From: Nemesobacter sp965204665
GTDB lineage: Bacteria; Desulfobacterota_D; UBA1144; Nemesobacterales; Nemesobacteraceae
Assembly: GCA_965204665.1 (NCBI GenBank)
Contig: OZ242002.1
Location: 1,240,001-1,304,000 of the forward strand
Reading direction: 5' to 3'
Length of the DNA: 64,000 bases
Positions 8,921 through 16,176 of the stretch are shown here, piece by piece; the stretch's first letter is position 1; each line of letters starts with the position of its first letter. Below the pieces are notes generated by a model. That model saw only the letters and a list, made by a program, of their open reading frames with translations, was not told the origin of the DNA and ran no database searches. Both the position numbers and the translations under genes were made by a program.

Positions 8921-10178
8921 ACTTCTGACTTTACCCCAGGGAGTAAAGGATTTCGGACCCGCAAAAGCTGAAAACCTCAGGCGGATAGAAACCGGATTTC
9001 TTGAAGAGTTCTCCTACTGGGGATACAGAAGAGTCATAACCCCTCTTTTCGAGTATCTTGACACAATGTCCGTTGGTATCGGCGAGAACTTCAGCCGTAA
9101 ACTGATGAAGTTCGTCGACCCGCACACGGGTGAAGTCGTGGTGTTGCGTCCGGACATCACTCCTCAGATCGGCCGTATGTCAGCTACCCGTCTCAGGGAC
9201 TATAATTATCCCGTCAGACTTTGTTATTCCGGAAGAGTGGTCAGGTATGAGGAGAAGGGAAGCGGAAAGGAAAGAGAGATATTTCAGTTAGGGTGTGAAC
9301 TGCTGGGACTCGACTCCACCGAAGGTGACTCGGAGATAGTAGCCCTTGCTCTGAGATCGGTTAACCGTATGGGACTGAAGAAAGTGACTCTCAATCTCGG
9401 ACACGCCGGCATCCTGGAATCCTGTTTGAAGGACGCGGGCGACATAAAGGACGAACTTGTCAGCGCGCTTGCGAAAAAAGACCAGGAACTGACGAGAAAA
9501 ATAGTGGAGCCGTCAAAGATTCCTTCTGATGTCAAGGACATGCTTTTTTCTCTTTCCGATTACTACGGCGGGACGGAAATTTTACGCCGGACCGCGAAAA
9601 ACAAGAGATTTGCTCCCTACATCGAAGAAATCATTTCCGTGATAGAAATACTTGAGGAGTACAAAGTCGAGTGCGATATATCGGTTGACCTGGTCGAGGT
9701 TAAAGGGCTTAACTATTACACCGGGGTAACTTTTGAGATAATATCCTCGACAACCCCCGTGTTTCTGGCTACCGGAGGCAGGTACGATGAGCTTGTCAGT
9801 AAATACGGCCAAGATGTTCCCGCCGCGGGTTTCGCCATGGATGCGGAGGCGCTTATGTCCTGTCTTAAAATGGACTTGGGTTCTGAGGAGAACCAGGTGC
9901 ATTTTGTAGTGATTCCCAAAACCCCCGATCTGCGCAAGGATGCCATAAGGCTTGCCGAGTGGCTTCGTTCGAGTAGTTTCAAAGTGATAGTTGATCTCAA
10001 CAGGAGTTACTCCGACATGCTGGATTCAGGGGATTTTTCCGGAGGTGAAGGTTCATTTGCCACCTACGGGTTTATAAAACTTGAATCCGCATCTGAGATA
10101 AAACTGGTCGAGACTAGAAGCGGGTCCATGAAGGAATTTCCCAATCTGCAGGAGTTTCTCACCGGTGGAGATGTCTGA
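8913..10178 (+). CDS. hisZ: ATP phosphoribosyltransferase regulatory subunit HisZ
   Basis: A 421-residue class II aminoacyl-tRNA-synthetase-like protein. It begins LPQGVKDFGPAKAENLRRIE and contains RPDITPQIGRMSATRL in place of the substrate-binding loops of a true HisRS. It retains a catalytic-fold core but lacks a clear anticodon-binding domain. That architecture is HisZ, which pairs with the short HisG to form the first enzyme of histidine synthesis. No hisG is in the window. The ATG at 8913 overlaps the end of serA, and its stop lies inside the start of purA, making a compact serA-hisZ-purA unit. An alternative call as HisS is less likely because of length and motif loss. Confidence 0.88.
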   Translation: MNKLLTLPQGVKDFGPAKAENLRRIETGFLEEFSYWGYRRVITPLFEYLDTMSVGIGENFSRKLMKFVDPHTGEVVVLRPDITPQIGRMSATRLRDYNYPVRLCYSGRVVRYEEKGSGKEREIFQLGCELLGLDSTEGDSEIVALALRSVNRMGLKKVTLNLGHAGILESCLKDAGDIKDELVSALAKKDQELTRKIVEPSKIPSDVKDMLFSLSDYYGGTEILRRTAKNKRFAPYIEEIISVIEILEEYKVECDISVDLVEVKGLNYYTGVTFEIISSTTPVFLATGGRYDELVSKYGQDVPAAGFAMDAEALMSCLKMDLGSEENQVHFVVIPKTPDLRKDAIRLAEWLRSSSFKVIVDLNRSYSDMLDSGDFSGGEGSFATYGFIKLESASEIKLVETRSGSMKEFPNLQEFLTGGDV

Positions 10179-11484
10179 TTTGTCTTCGGCTTCAGTAGTT
10201 GTTCTGGGTACTCAGTGGGGGGACGAGGGCAAGGGCAGGGTGGTGGACCTTCTGGCCGAGAAGGCGGACCTGGTGGCAAGATATCAGGGCGGCAACAACG
10301 CAGGACACACTATTGTTGCGGATGGAAAAAAAATCATACTTCACCACATGCCGTCGGGGATACTGCGCCGGCGGACTCTTTCGCTTATCGGAAACGGGGT
10401 GGTGGTGGACCCCGAAGTTCTTATAGGAGAGATGGAGATGCTTCAAGCGGCGGGTTATCCGGTTAATCCCGCAAATTTCCTTATAAGCGACCGCGCCCAC
10501 GTGATAATGCCTTATCACAGGGTTATAGACACACTGAGAGAACGGCATGCCTGTGGAAAGAAAATAGGCACTACAGGAAGGGGCATCGGTCCTGTATACG
10601 AAGATAAGTACGCGAGAAGGGGTGTGAGAATGTTTGATCTCACAGAACCCGAGACGCTCGCAGAGAGAGTCGGTGTGATTATGGAGGATAGAAATTCCTA
10701 CATTGAGAATGTGCTCGGCGGAGAGCCTCTTGCCCCCCGGAGCATATGCGCAGAATACGCAGAATACGGGGAGATTCTCAAACCCTTCATCTGCGATGTT
10801 TCAAAAATTATCCGCAGAAGCTTAGAAGAGGGGAAAAACATTCTTTTCGAAGGAGCCCAAGGGTCTCTTCTTGATGTGGATTTCGGAACTTATCCGTACG
10901 TTACTTCGTCTAATGCGGGGGCCGGAGGCGTTTTCTCCGGTACGGGTATCGCTCCCGCATCCGTCAACTCCGTGGTGGGGGTTCTGAAGGCGTACACCAC
11001 AAGGGTGGGGGAAGGACCTTTTCCGACCGAGGAATCAGGCCGGGTTCAGGAAATCCTGAGAGACAAAGGAAAAGAATACGGAGCTACCACCGGTAGAAGC
11101 AGAAGATGCGGATGGCTTGATGCCGTGGCTGTTAAGTATTCCCTTGCAGTGAACGGTGTCACAGCGCTTGCGCTTACGAAACTTGATGTTCTCTCAGGCT
11201 TTGAAAAAGTCAGGATATGTACGGCCTACAGATACAAAGAACAGACAATCAGAGAGTTTCCCTCAAGCCTGTCCGTTCTTGAGAACTGCGAGCCTGTGTA
11301 TGAAGAATTTCAGGGGTGGAGCGAAGACCTCGCCGGGTTAAAAGGGATAGAGGAATTTCCCGCCGCCGCGCTTTTCTTTATAAAAAAAATCGAAGAACTG
11401 ACGGGGGTGTCCGTATGGCTTATTTCCGTAGGTCCGCAGCGTGACAGTTATTTTGAATTTACCGAATGTCAGTGCTCTTTCTAG
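10165..11484 (+). CDS. purA: Adenylosuccinate synthetase
   Basis: A 439-residue enzyme that condenses IMP and aspartate with GTP to adenylosuccinate, the committed step to AMP. The N-terminal P-loop-like GTQWGDEGKGR contains the catalytic Asp, followed by GNNAGHTIV. The IMP-binding KKIGTTGRGIGP and the family signature EGAQGSLLDVDFGTYP are present, and the C-terminal GTP-binding region contains TKLDVLSGFEKV and SVGPQRDS. A GTG start at 10165 has AGGAG about 10 nt upstream; the ATG at 10171 is an alternative. It overlaps the end of hisZ by 14 bp. It converges on the lipoprotein gene that ends at 11636. Confidence 0.96.
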   Translation: MEMSDLSSASVVVLGTQWGDEGKGRVVDLLAEKADLVARYQGGNNAGHTIVADGKKIILHHMPSGILRRRTLSLIGNGVVVDPEVLIGEMEMLQAAGYPVNPANFLISDRAHVIMPYHRVIDTLRERHACGKKIGTTGRGIGPVYEDKYARRGVRMFDLTEPETLAERVGVIMEDRNSYIENVLGGEPLAPRSICAEYAEYGEILKPFICDVSKIIRRSLEEGKNILFEGAQGSLLDVDFGTYPYVTSSNAGAGGVFSGTGIAPASVNSVVGVLKAYTTRVGEGPFPTEESGRVQEILRDKGKEYGATTGRSRRCGWLDAVAVKYSLAVNGVTALALTKLDVLSGFEKVRICTAYRYKEQTIREFPSSLSVLENCEPVYEEFQGWSEDLAGLKGIEEFPAAALFFIKKIEELTGVSVWLISVGPQRDSYFEFTECQCSF

Positions 11485-11635
11485 CGTTTCGTCAACCGCA
11501 ACAAGTCGCGGGTGATATGTTTCGGCATTGCGGGTATCCGGTCAGGGAAGAAGGAATCATGGAAAATGCATTGCGCCCGAAAATTTCCGCATGACGGAAC
11601 ACCGGGCTGACGGGCGGTCTTCTCGTCCGTAAGAA

Positions 11636-12019
11636 TCACTTGGTTTTTACAATCCTTATCCTTTTGGCTGAAAGCACCGGTGCGAATCTGCTTTCAGAAG
11701 ACATGTAGTTACTGTCGAAAAGACCCTCGGCCTCGATCAGGTTCTGTTCTGAGAAGATTACTTCCTGTTCCCAGTTCACCATTATGTGGTTTCCGTCGCT
11801 GTCGGCGAGTTTGAAAGTTGTAATTCCGTCGAGTCCTTCGGATAACTCCCATACCTTTCCCCTGACGCGCACCTCCTGCATGGTGTAAACCGAAGGGTTC
11901 ATAACAAGAAGCGCGACCGACTTGTCGGTGGATACTATTGAAGTCGCGGGATTTTCCCACTTTCTGCACGACGGGGCGCAAAGCGCGCACGCCAGAAAAA
12001 AAACGGCAATGATTTTCAT
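11636..12019 (-). CDS. Small putative lipoprotein with OB-fold-like body
   Basis: A 127-residue protein. The N-terminus IIAVFFLACALCAPSC carries a signal peptide; the Cys at about residue 18 could be a lipobox cysteine, although the residues before it are not ideal. The mature part (MQEVRVRGKVWELSE...TTFKLADSDGNHIMVNWE) resembles the OB-fold of cytochrome c maturation CcmE/nucleic-acid-type proteins, with beta strands and small loops. I do not recognise a named family. It lies 27 bp downstream of phoH on the same strand and is probably cotranscribed. Periplasmic or outer-membrane location is inferred from the signal peptide only. Confidence 0.65.
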   Translation of the reverse strand: MKIIAVFFLACALCAPSCRKWENPATSIVSTDKSVALLVMNPSVYTMQEVRVRGKVWELSEGLDGITTFKLADSDGNHIMVNWEQEVIFSEQNLIEAEGLFDSNYMSSESRFAPVLSAKRIRIVKTK

Positions 12020-12046
12020 TGTTTCTCTCCTGTGAGAGTCATCTCT

Positions 12047-13009
12047 CTATCTGACATTATCTTTAATTTTTTCGTATGCGTCTATTATTTTCATCACCAG
12101 GGGATGTCTTATGACGTCTGTTTTCGAGAAGTTTATGAACTCAACTCCTTTGATTCCGTAGAGTATTTTCCCAGCCTCGATCAGTCCGGAGTTCTGTTCT
12201 CTTGAAAGGTCTATCTGTGTTATGTCTCCCGTTATGACGGCTTTCGAGTTGAATCCGAGTCTGGTCAGAAACATTTTCATCTGAACCGTTGTTGTGTTCT
12301 GAGCCTCGTCAAGAATTATGAACGCGTCATTGAGCGTTCTTCCTCTCATATAAGCTATAGGGACGATTTCTATCATGTTTTTCTCAAGAAGCCTGTTCGC
12401 CTTCTCGAACTCCATCATGTCGTAGAGCGCGTCGAAAAGAGGTCTTAGGTAAGGATTTACCTTTTCCTGCAGGTCACCCGGGAGAAACCCCAATTTTTCT
12501 CCTGCCTCCACGGCGGGTCGCGCAAGCACTATCCTGTTCACCTTTCTGCCGGTAAAAGCGGAAACAGCCATAGCCATAGCCAGATAGGTTTTTCCTGTTC
12601 CCGCAGGACCTATGCCGAAAACCATGTCGTTTCTCCTTATGGAGTCGATATACAGTTTCTGGTTGATGCTTTTCGGGCTTACTATTTTTTTCCCTACGGA
12701 GATGCATACTGTATCAAGGAATATTTCCTCAAGCGACCTGTTGTTCCCTTCACTCAGAAGCCTCTTGGCTATTCTTATGTCCGAAGGCTGCAGAACATAG
12801 CCTTTTTCTATAAGAGAATATATCTGCCCCACCAGAATTTCCGCTTCTTCGGTTTTCTGCCGGTCTCCCTTGAGGATGACCTTATTGCCGCGGGTGTGGA
12901 CACTTATATCGAATTCGTTTTCTATCTCCTTGAGATTCGAGTTCAACTCTCCGAAAAGAACTTTTGCAGCCTCTATGTTTTCAAGTTCAAACTCTCTGGT
13001 CTGTTCCAT
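12047..13009 (-). CDS. PhoH-like ATPase/RNA-binding protein (YbeZ type)
   Basis: A 320-residue PhoH-family protein. The N-terminal third contains a KH-like stretch (FDISVHTRGNKVILKGD). The ATPase domain has Walker A GPAGTGKTYLAMA near residue 138 and Walker B AFIILDEAQNTT. The family-specific stretches VLARPAVEAGEKLGFLPGD and VITGDITQIDLSREQNSGL are present. Relatives usually act with the YbeY RNase in rRNA maturation and RNA quality control; ybeY is not in this window. The ATG at 13009 is followed by MEQTREFELENIE, typical of the family. The lipoprotein gene follows on the same strand. Confidence 0.9.
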   Translation of the reverse strand: MEQTREFELENIEAAKVLFGELNSNLKEIENEFDISVHTRGNKVILKGDRQKTEEAEILVGQIYSLIEKGYVLQPSDIRIAKRLLSEGNNRSLEEIFLDTVCISVGKKIVSPKSINQKLYIDSIRRNDMVFGIGPAGTGKTYLAMAMAVSAFTGRKVNRIVLARPAVEAGEKLGFLPGDLQEKVNPYLRPLFDALYDMMEFEKANRLLEKNMIEIVPIAYMRGRTLNDAFIILDEAQNTTTVQMKMFLTRLGFNSKAVITGDITQIDLSREQNSGLIEAGKILYGIKGVEFINFSKTDVIRHPLVMKIIDAYEKIKDNVR

Positions 13010-13228
13010 ATATTCGGATTGCTACAGTCAGAACAAACTCTACCCTATAACTGCAATTGATAACGCATTCTGTTTCTGCCGGAAGATGGCATTGTAGAAT
13101 TCAAAAGAAGCACGGACTCTATTTTCCCTTTTTTCTGGTTCTTTCTCAACAGAATTTACACTCTTCGGTTTGCGACATGCGCGCAGAGAAGTTCTTTACT
13201 AATTTCACCAACTGCTTTGTAAAATACA
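13010..13228. other. Intergenic region between phoH and the mobile island
   Basis: AT-rich sequence containing the presumed phoH promoter region on the minus strand. I see no gene and no confident promoter boxes. It ends at the outer edge of the left 53-bp repeat. Confidence 0.4.
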
Positions 13229-13281
13229 TGTAAGCGTTCGGTCAAAGCGTGGTGAATGAGAGTTTTCATCGGTTGAGGATT
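13229..13281 (-). repeat. 53-bp inverted repeat, left copy (DUF4338-element right end)
   Basis: Read on the minus strand, this matches 15845-15897 at 49 of 53 positions. It begins with the last codons of the DUF4338 gene family (Ile-Leu-Asn-Arg then a stop) and ends TTGACCGAACGCTTACA. The two copies point outward and enclose a 2.7-kb island with the collagen/RTX lipoprotein. Confidence 0.75.
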
Positions 13282-13350
13282 TAGACTTCGTTAAAAGATT
13301 GCAAAGCGGAATTCTTTGGTTTTCCTCAAACATTTCACTGCAGAAATAAA

Positions 13351-13380
13351 ATCCGGGACTCAATTTCTTGAGACCCGGAT
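13351..13380 (-). terminator. Rho-independent terminator of the collagen/RTX lipoprotein gene
   Basis: A hairpin with arms ATCCGGGACTCAA and TTGAGACCCGGAT (one A-A mismatch, 4-nt loop). On the minus strand it is followed by a T-rich tract (complement of AAATAAA at 13344-13350). It sits about 70 bp past the stop codon at 13451. Confidence 0.8.
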
Positions 13381-13450
13381 TCTTCGAACGGGACTTACTG
13401 AACATAAGTTGTTCCTTTCGTGGAAACAACTTCACCGGAGCCGATTGAAC

Positions 13451-14764
13451 TCAGTCTGTAAATTTATATAGGGCCGGTGTAGTACGGATTGAATTTGCTG
13501 TGGCGCCATCCTGTACATCAACTAAATCGTCTGATCCTATCCTGATCGTACTACCCGACCCTGTTAACGTAGACCCGTCTGGAAAACCTTGGAACCGAAT
13601 TATATCGTTCTGCGATGTGTTAAAGTCCGTAATCTTATCCTTGTCGGTTTTGTGCGAGTGTTTAATTACAAAGGTGTCGGCACCAGCGCCACCCGTAAGA
13701 GTATCAGCACCACCGTTTCCATCAAGTAGATCATTTCCGGCTTTTCCGTTAATAGTATCGTTTCCGTCTTGCCCGCTGAGATAATTTCCCAGGACATCTC
13801 CACTAATGGTGTCAGCTCCGTCACCGCCGAAAACATTCTCAATACCTGTAAATGTTTTCGGTCCCCCTCCATGAGTACCGGCGTCAAAAGACCCCGTGGA
13901 AAGATCAATGGTTCCAGGTGTCGTAGTTATAAGGAAAGTGACAAAATTCCCCTTCAAGTTCCGCACTGTATCCATTGCATCAGCAACTCCGCCTAAGATT
14001 ATAGCATCAGCCCAGAGATCATTAATAACAGCAGTTCCTATCGGGGCGCCGCCGTTATAGGTGTCATTGCCGGAGTCAATGAGAAAAAATATATCTCCTC
14101 CATCTCCACCGTTGAGCGTATCATTGCCGGCATCACCGTGGATTGCGTCCCGTCCCGCATCGCCGTTGAGCGTATCATCGCCGTCTGCTCCCCGGATGTA
14201 ATCAATGCCGTCTCCGCCGTGGATGGTGTTGGCGCCGGCGGTGGCCCAGATTGTATCATTTCCGTCTCCACCGTAGATGATGTCGTCGGTAGTTCCCGTG
14301 AGGTCTCCTTCAATATGAGCATCAATGTGGTCATCTCCGTCTTCACCATATATCGTATCCGTGCCGTCACCGCCGCCTATCTTGTCGTTTCCGGCACCGG
14401 CGTAAACAGTATCATCGCCGTCTCCGGCATTAATCGTGTTTTTGTACTGATTTCCGCATATGACATCGTCATCCGCAGTCCCCGTGATGTCGTCGGAGAT
14501 ACCGGGCAGCGCATTTATACCGTTGCTCACGTCGCATCTGGGGTCACCGAAGGACTTTCCCTGATCTCCCTGCGGGCCTGCTGCTCCCGGGTCTCCTTTA
14601 TCTCCTTTTGACCCGTCTTTCCCTGCCGGCCCTGCACCTCCCGGCGTTCCCGGATCGCCTTTATCTCCTTTCGGCCCTGCCGGCCCCATATCACCTTCAC
14701 AGGCGGCGAAGAAAACCGCTCCGCCGAGCAGAAACAACAAAACTAAGAAATTACGTGACTTCAT
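13451..14764 (-). CDS. Lipoprotein with collagen-like and RTX (calcium-binding) repeats
   Basis: A 437-residue protein. A signal peptide of about 20 residues ends in a lipobox-like FFAAC, predicting a lipidated cell-envelope protein. Residues about 24-70 are Gly-X-X collagen-like repeats (GPAGPKGDKGDPGTPG and similar). After a short Cys-containing linker, residues about 90-230 and 310-375 hold RTX nonapeptide repeats (GGDGIDYIRGADGDD style), which bind calcium and fold into a parallel beta-roll. The C-terminal end (TDFNTSQNDIIRFQGF) resembles the region that follows RTX repeats in type I secreted proteins. Combining a lipobox with RTX repeats is unusual, because RTX proteins normally lack N-terminal signals. 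AAAGGAGG lies a few bases before the ATG. Transcription probably depends on the G9-spacer promoter upstream. A surface adhesin or matrix role is inference. Confidence 0.85.
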   Translation of the reverse strand: MKSRNFLVLLFLLGGAVFFAACEGDMGPAGPKGDKGDPGTPGGAGPAGKDGSKGDKGDPGAAGPQGDQGKSFGDPRCDVSNGINALPGISDDITGTADDDVICGNQYKNTINAGDGDDTVYAGAGNDKIGGGDGTDTIYGEDGDDHIDAHIEGDLTGTTDDIIYGGDGNDTIWATAGANTIHGGDGIDYIRGADGDDTLNGDAGRDAIHGDAGNDTLNGGDGGDIFFLIDSGNDTYNGGAPIGTAVINDLWADAIILGGVADAMDTVRNLKGNFVTFLITTTPGTIDLSTGSFDAGTHGGGPKTFTGIENVFGGDGADTISGDVLGNYLSGQDGNDTINGKAGNDLLDGNGGADTLTGGAGADTFVIKHSHKTDKDKITDFNTSQNDIIRFQGFPDGSTLTGSGSTIRIGSDDLVDVQDGATANSIRTTPALYKFTD

Positions 14765-14817
14765 AACACAACCTCCTTTGACAATGTGGGATTTTTGTAG
14801 GGTCTTTCACATCTTTG

Positions 14818-14844
14818 ATTCTACCCCCCCCCTACCTAAGTCAA
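14818..14844 (-). promoter_or_regulatory. Putative phase-variable promoter: G9 tract in the -35/-10 spacer
   Basis: On the minus strand TTGACT (14844-14839) is followed by TAGGTA, nine G residues (14832-14824) and TAGAAT (14823-14818). Both hexamers match the sigma-70 consensus at five of six positions. The spacer is 15 nt, two short of the 17-nt optimum; eleven Gs would restore it. The predicted transcript start lies about 45 nt before the lipoprotein ATG. Homopolymer tracts in this exact position drive slipped-strand phase variation of surface protein genes in other bacteria (for example porA in Neisseria). Confidence 0.65.
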
Positions 14845-14958
14845 GGACAGATACCCGACCCGCTTATCCGACCGAGTTGAAGATAATGTCTGATTTCGGA
14901 TCCTGAGCGCGGAGGTGAGTTTTCAGCCGGATGATCTCCAGTAAGCGTTAGGTACGGT

Positions 14959-15576
14959 ATGCGGCGGAGAATTTTATATAGCGCGGTTTCTATGGGATCA
15001 GTCCCGAATGAGATACCGGCCGGGCGAGACCCGACCGGTAAGCTTGACCTCAAAGGTCGTACAGTCACCCTTGATGCGATGCACATCCAGCAGAATAGGG
15101 CGCACTGCCTGATCGAAAAGGGTGCCGACTATGTATTCACTGCCGTCAGGAACAATCAGAAAGCCGTTGCCGATGACATCGGAGTATTGGACTTCGATGC
15201 TTTACCCGAATGTACGACCATTGATCACGGTCATGGGCGGATTGAAAAGCGGAGTTGTGCTGTGGTTGACCTCTCCGACTCCAAGTGGATGGACATGCCT
15301 ACATACTCGGGTGATGCCGAGCCGTGGGCATCATCCGCGGGCGCACGGTCAGAAAGACCGGCAGAAGCAGTTACGAAACTGTGTATGGACTGACCTCGCT
15401 CGGCCCGGAACAGGCAGGACCTGAGAAACTGCCTGCTCTGGTTCGCGACCACCGGCATATAGAGAATCGTCTGCATTATGTGCGCGACTTCACATACGAT
15501 GAATACCGCTGTCGTGTCTCGGCACGGCACCTGCCGGAGAATCCTCTCCTGCCTGACCACAGTCTCAACTGTTTCT
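14959..15576 (+). pseudogene. ISAs1-family transposase remnant (frameshifted, truncated)
   Basis: From about 15030 the first frame reads KLDLKGRTVTLDAMHIQ and IEKGADYVFTAVRNNQKAV, the DDE core around the first catalytic Asp of ISAs1-type (H-repeat) transposases. Homology continues in another frame from about 15324: YGLTSLGPEQAG, then HRHIENRLHYVRDFTYDEYRC, which carries the catalytic Glu. The shift lies near 15320. The N-terminal third is absent, and the C-terminal end is cut and joined directly to a DUF4338 gene fragment. It cannot encode an active enzyme. Confidence 0.8.
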
Positions 15577-15860
15577 TGGAACGAGTATATTGCCCGTCAT
15601 CACTATCTCGGCTGTAAGACCCCGGTAGGAGCACAGATGCGCTATGCTGTTCACGACCGCCGCGGTTCACCGCTCGCCGTTCTCGGCTTTTCCACCGCCG
15701 CATGGAGACTTGCGTCGCGCGACACCTTCATCAGATGGATACATGCAGGAACCACCGAAGGACGCGGACGTTACGACCGGTACAAAAATCCGATAAACCC
15801 GAAAAGGACATCCGGCTGAAACCGCTTCGCAGGAACTGGAAACGAATCCTCAACCGCTGA
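15577..15860 (+). pseudogene. DUF4338 (DruA-like) protein remnant with internal deletion
   Basis: The frame reads WNEYIARHHYLGCKTPVGAQ and PLAVLGFSTAAWRLASRDTF, the conserved N-terminal block of DUF4338, the domain of the Druantia anti-phage protein DruA and of many transposon-linked relatives. It then jumps directly to WIHAGTTEGRGRYDRY, the C-terminal block, so roughly 120 codons are missing. A slip in the A5 run near 15783-15787 moves the last segment (DKPEKDIRLKPLRRNWKRIL) to another frame, ending at TGA 15858-15860. The stop region is part of the 53-bp repeat. A link to defence is by family only. Confidence 0.75.
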
Positions 15861-15897
15861 AAACGCTCATTCACCACGCCTTGACCGAACGGTTACA
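15845..15897 (+). repeat. 53-bp inverted repeat, right copy
   Basis: Matches the reverse complement of 13229-13281 with four differences. It spans the last codons and stop of the DUF4338 remnant and ends TTGACCGAACGGTTACA, which is likely the outer end of the original mobile element. Confidence 0.75.
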
Positions 15898-16096
15898 AGT
15901 ACGGTTGAAGTAATGGCAGGGCCATAGAATAACAATAACACTTTGCCGTGAACCGCAAATTCCCGTGCCGGCAGCTCCTCCGTTTTGAGGAAGTTTTTCC
16001 AGGTGGAGATGTTTCTAGTGTTCCGTCATAATGCAGCCGCGCCGCAATTAACGGATAACAACATTTTGAGACGATGGTTTTAAATTTCCAGATGCC

Positions 16097-16125
16097 TTAA
16101 GTCTGATATGTGTATTCTTTATAAT
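16097..16125 (+). promoter_or_regulatory. Candidate promoter of the partner-switching cluster
   Basis: A perfect TATAAT at 16120-16125 with a weak -35 (TTAAGT) 17 nt upstream, about 50 nt before the ATG of the REC-SpoIIE gene. The weak -35 suggests help from an activator or use of an alternative sigma factor; this is inference. From the repeat end at 15898 to here I see no gene. Confidence 0.4.
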
Positions 16126-16176
16126 TCAGATATACTAAATATGCAAATTGTAATTAACAATCAACGTGAATTATAA

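Larger units (their letters stand above)
13229..15897. mobile_element. Composite-like mobile island with lipoprotein cargo
   Basis: The island is bounded by outward-facing inverted copies of the 53-bp DUF4338-element end. It contains the collagen/RTX lipoprotein gene and, on the right, chimeric remnants of an ISAs1 transposase and a DUF4338 gene. No intact transposase remains, so present-day movement would need factors in trans or recombination between the repeats. Confidence 0.5.

Noticed and set aside
8913..10178. Histidyl-tRNA synthetase (HisS)
   Set aside because: Length, altered catalytic loops and lack of an anticodon domain fit HisZ better.
13205..13435. A 76-codon minus-strand frame between phoH and the lipoprotein
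   Set aside because: It spans the terminator hairpin and the 53-bp repeat, so it is not a gene.
14138..14611. A 157-codon plus-strand frame over the RTX repeats
   Set aside because: Open only because of the repeat composition on the opposite strand; rich in Val/Ile/Ser repeats without motif.
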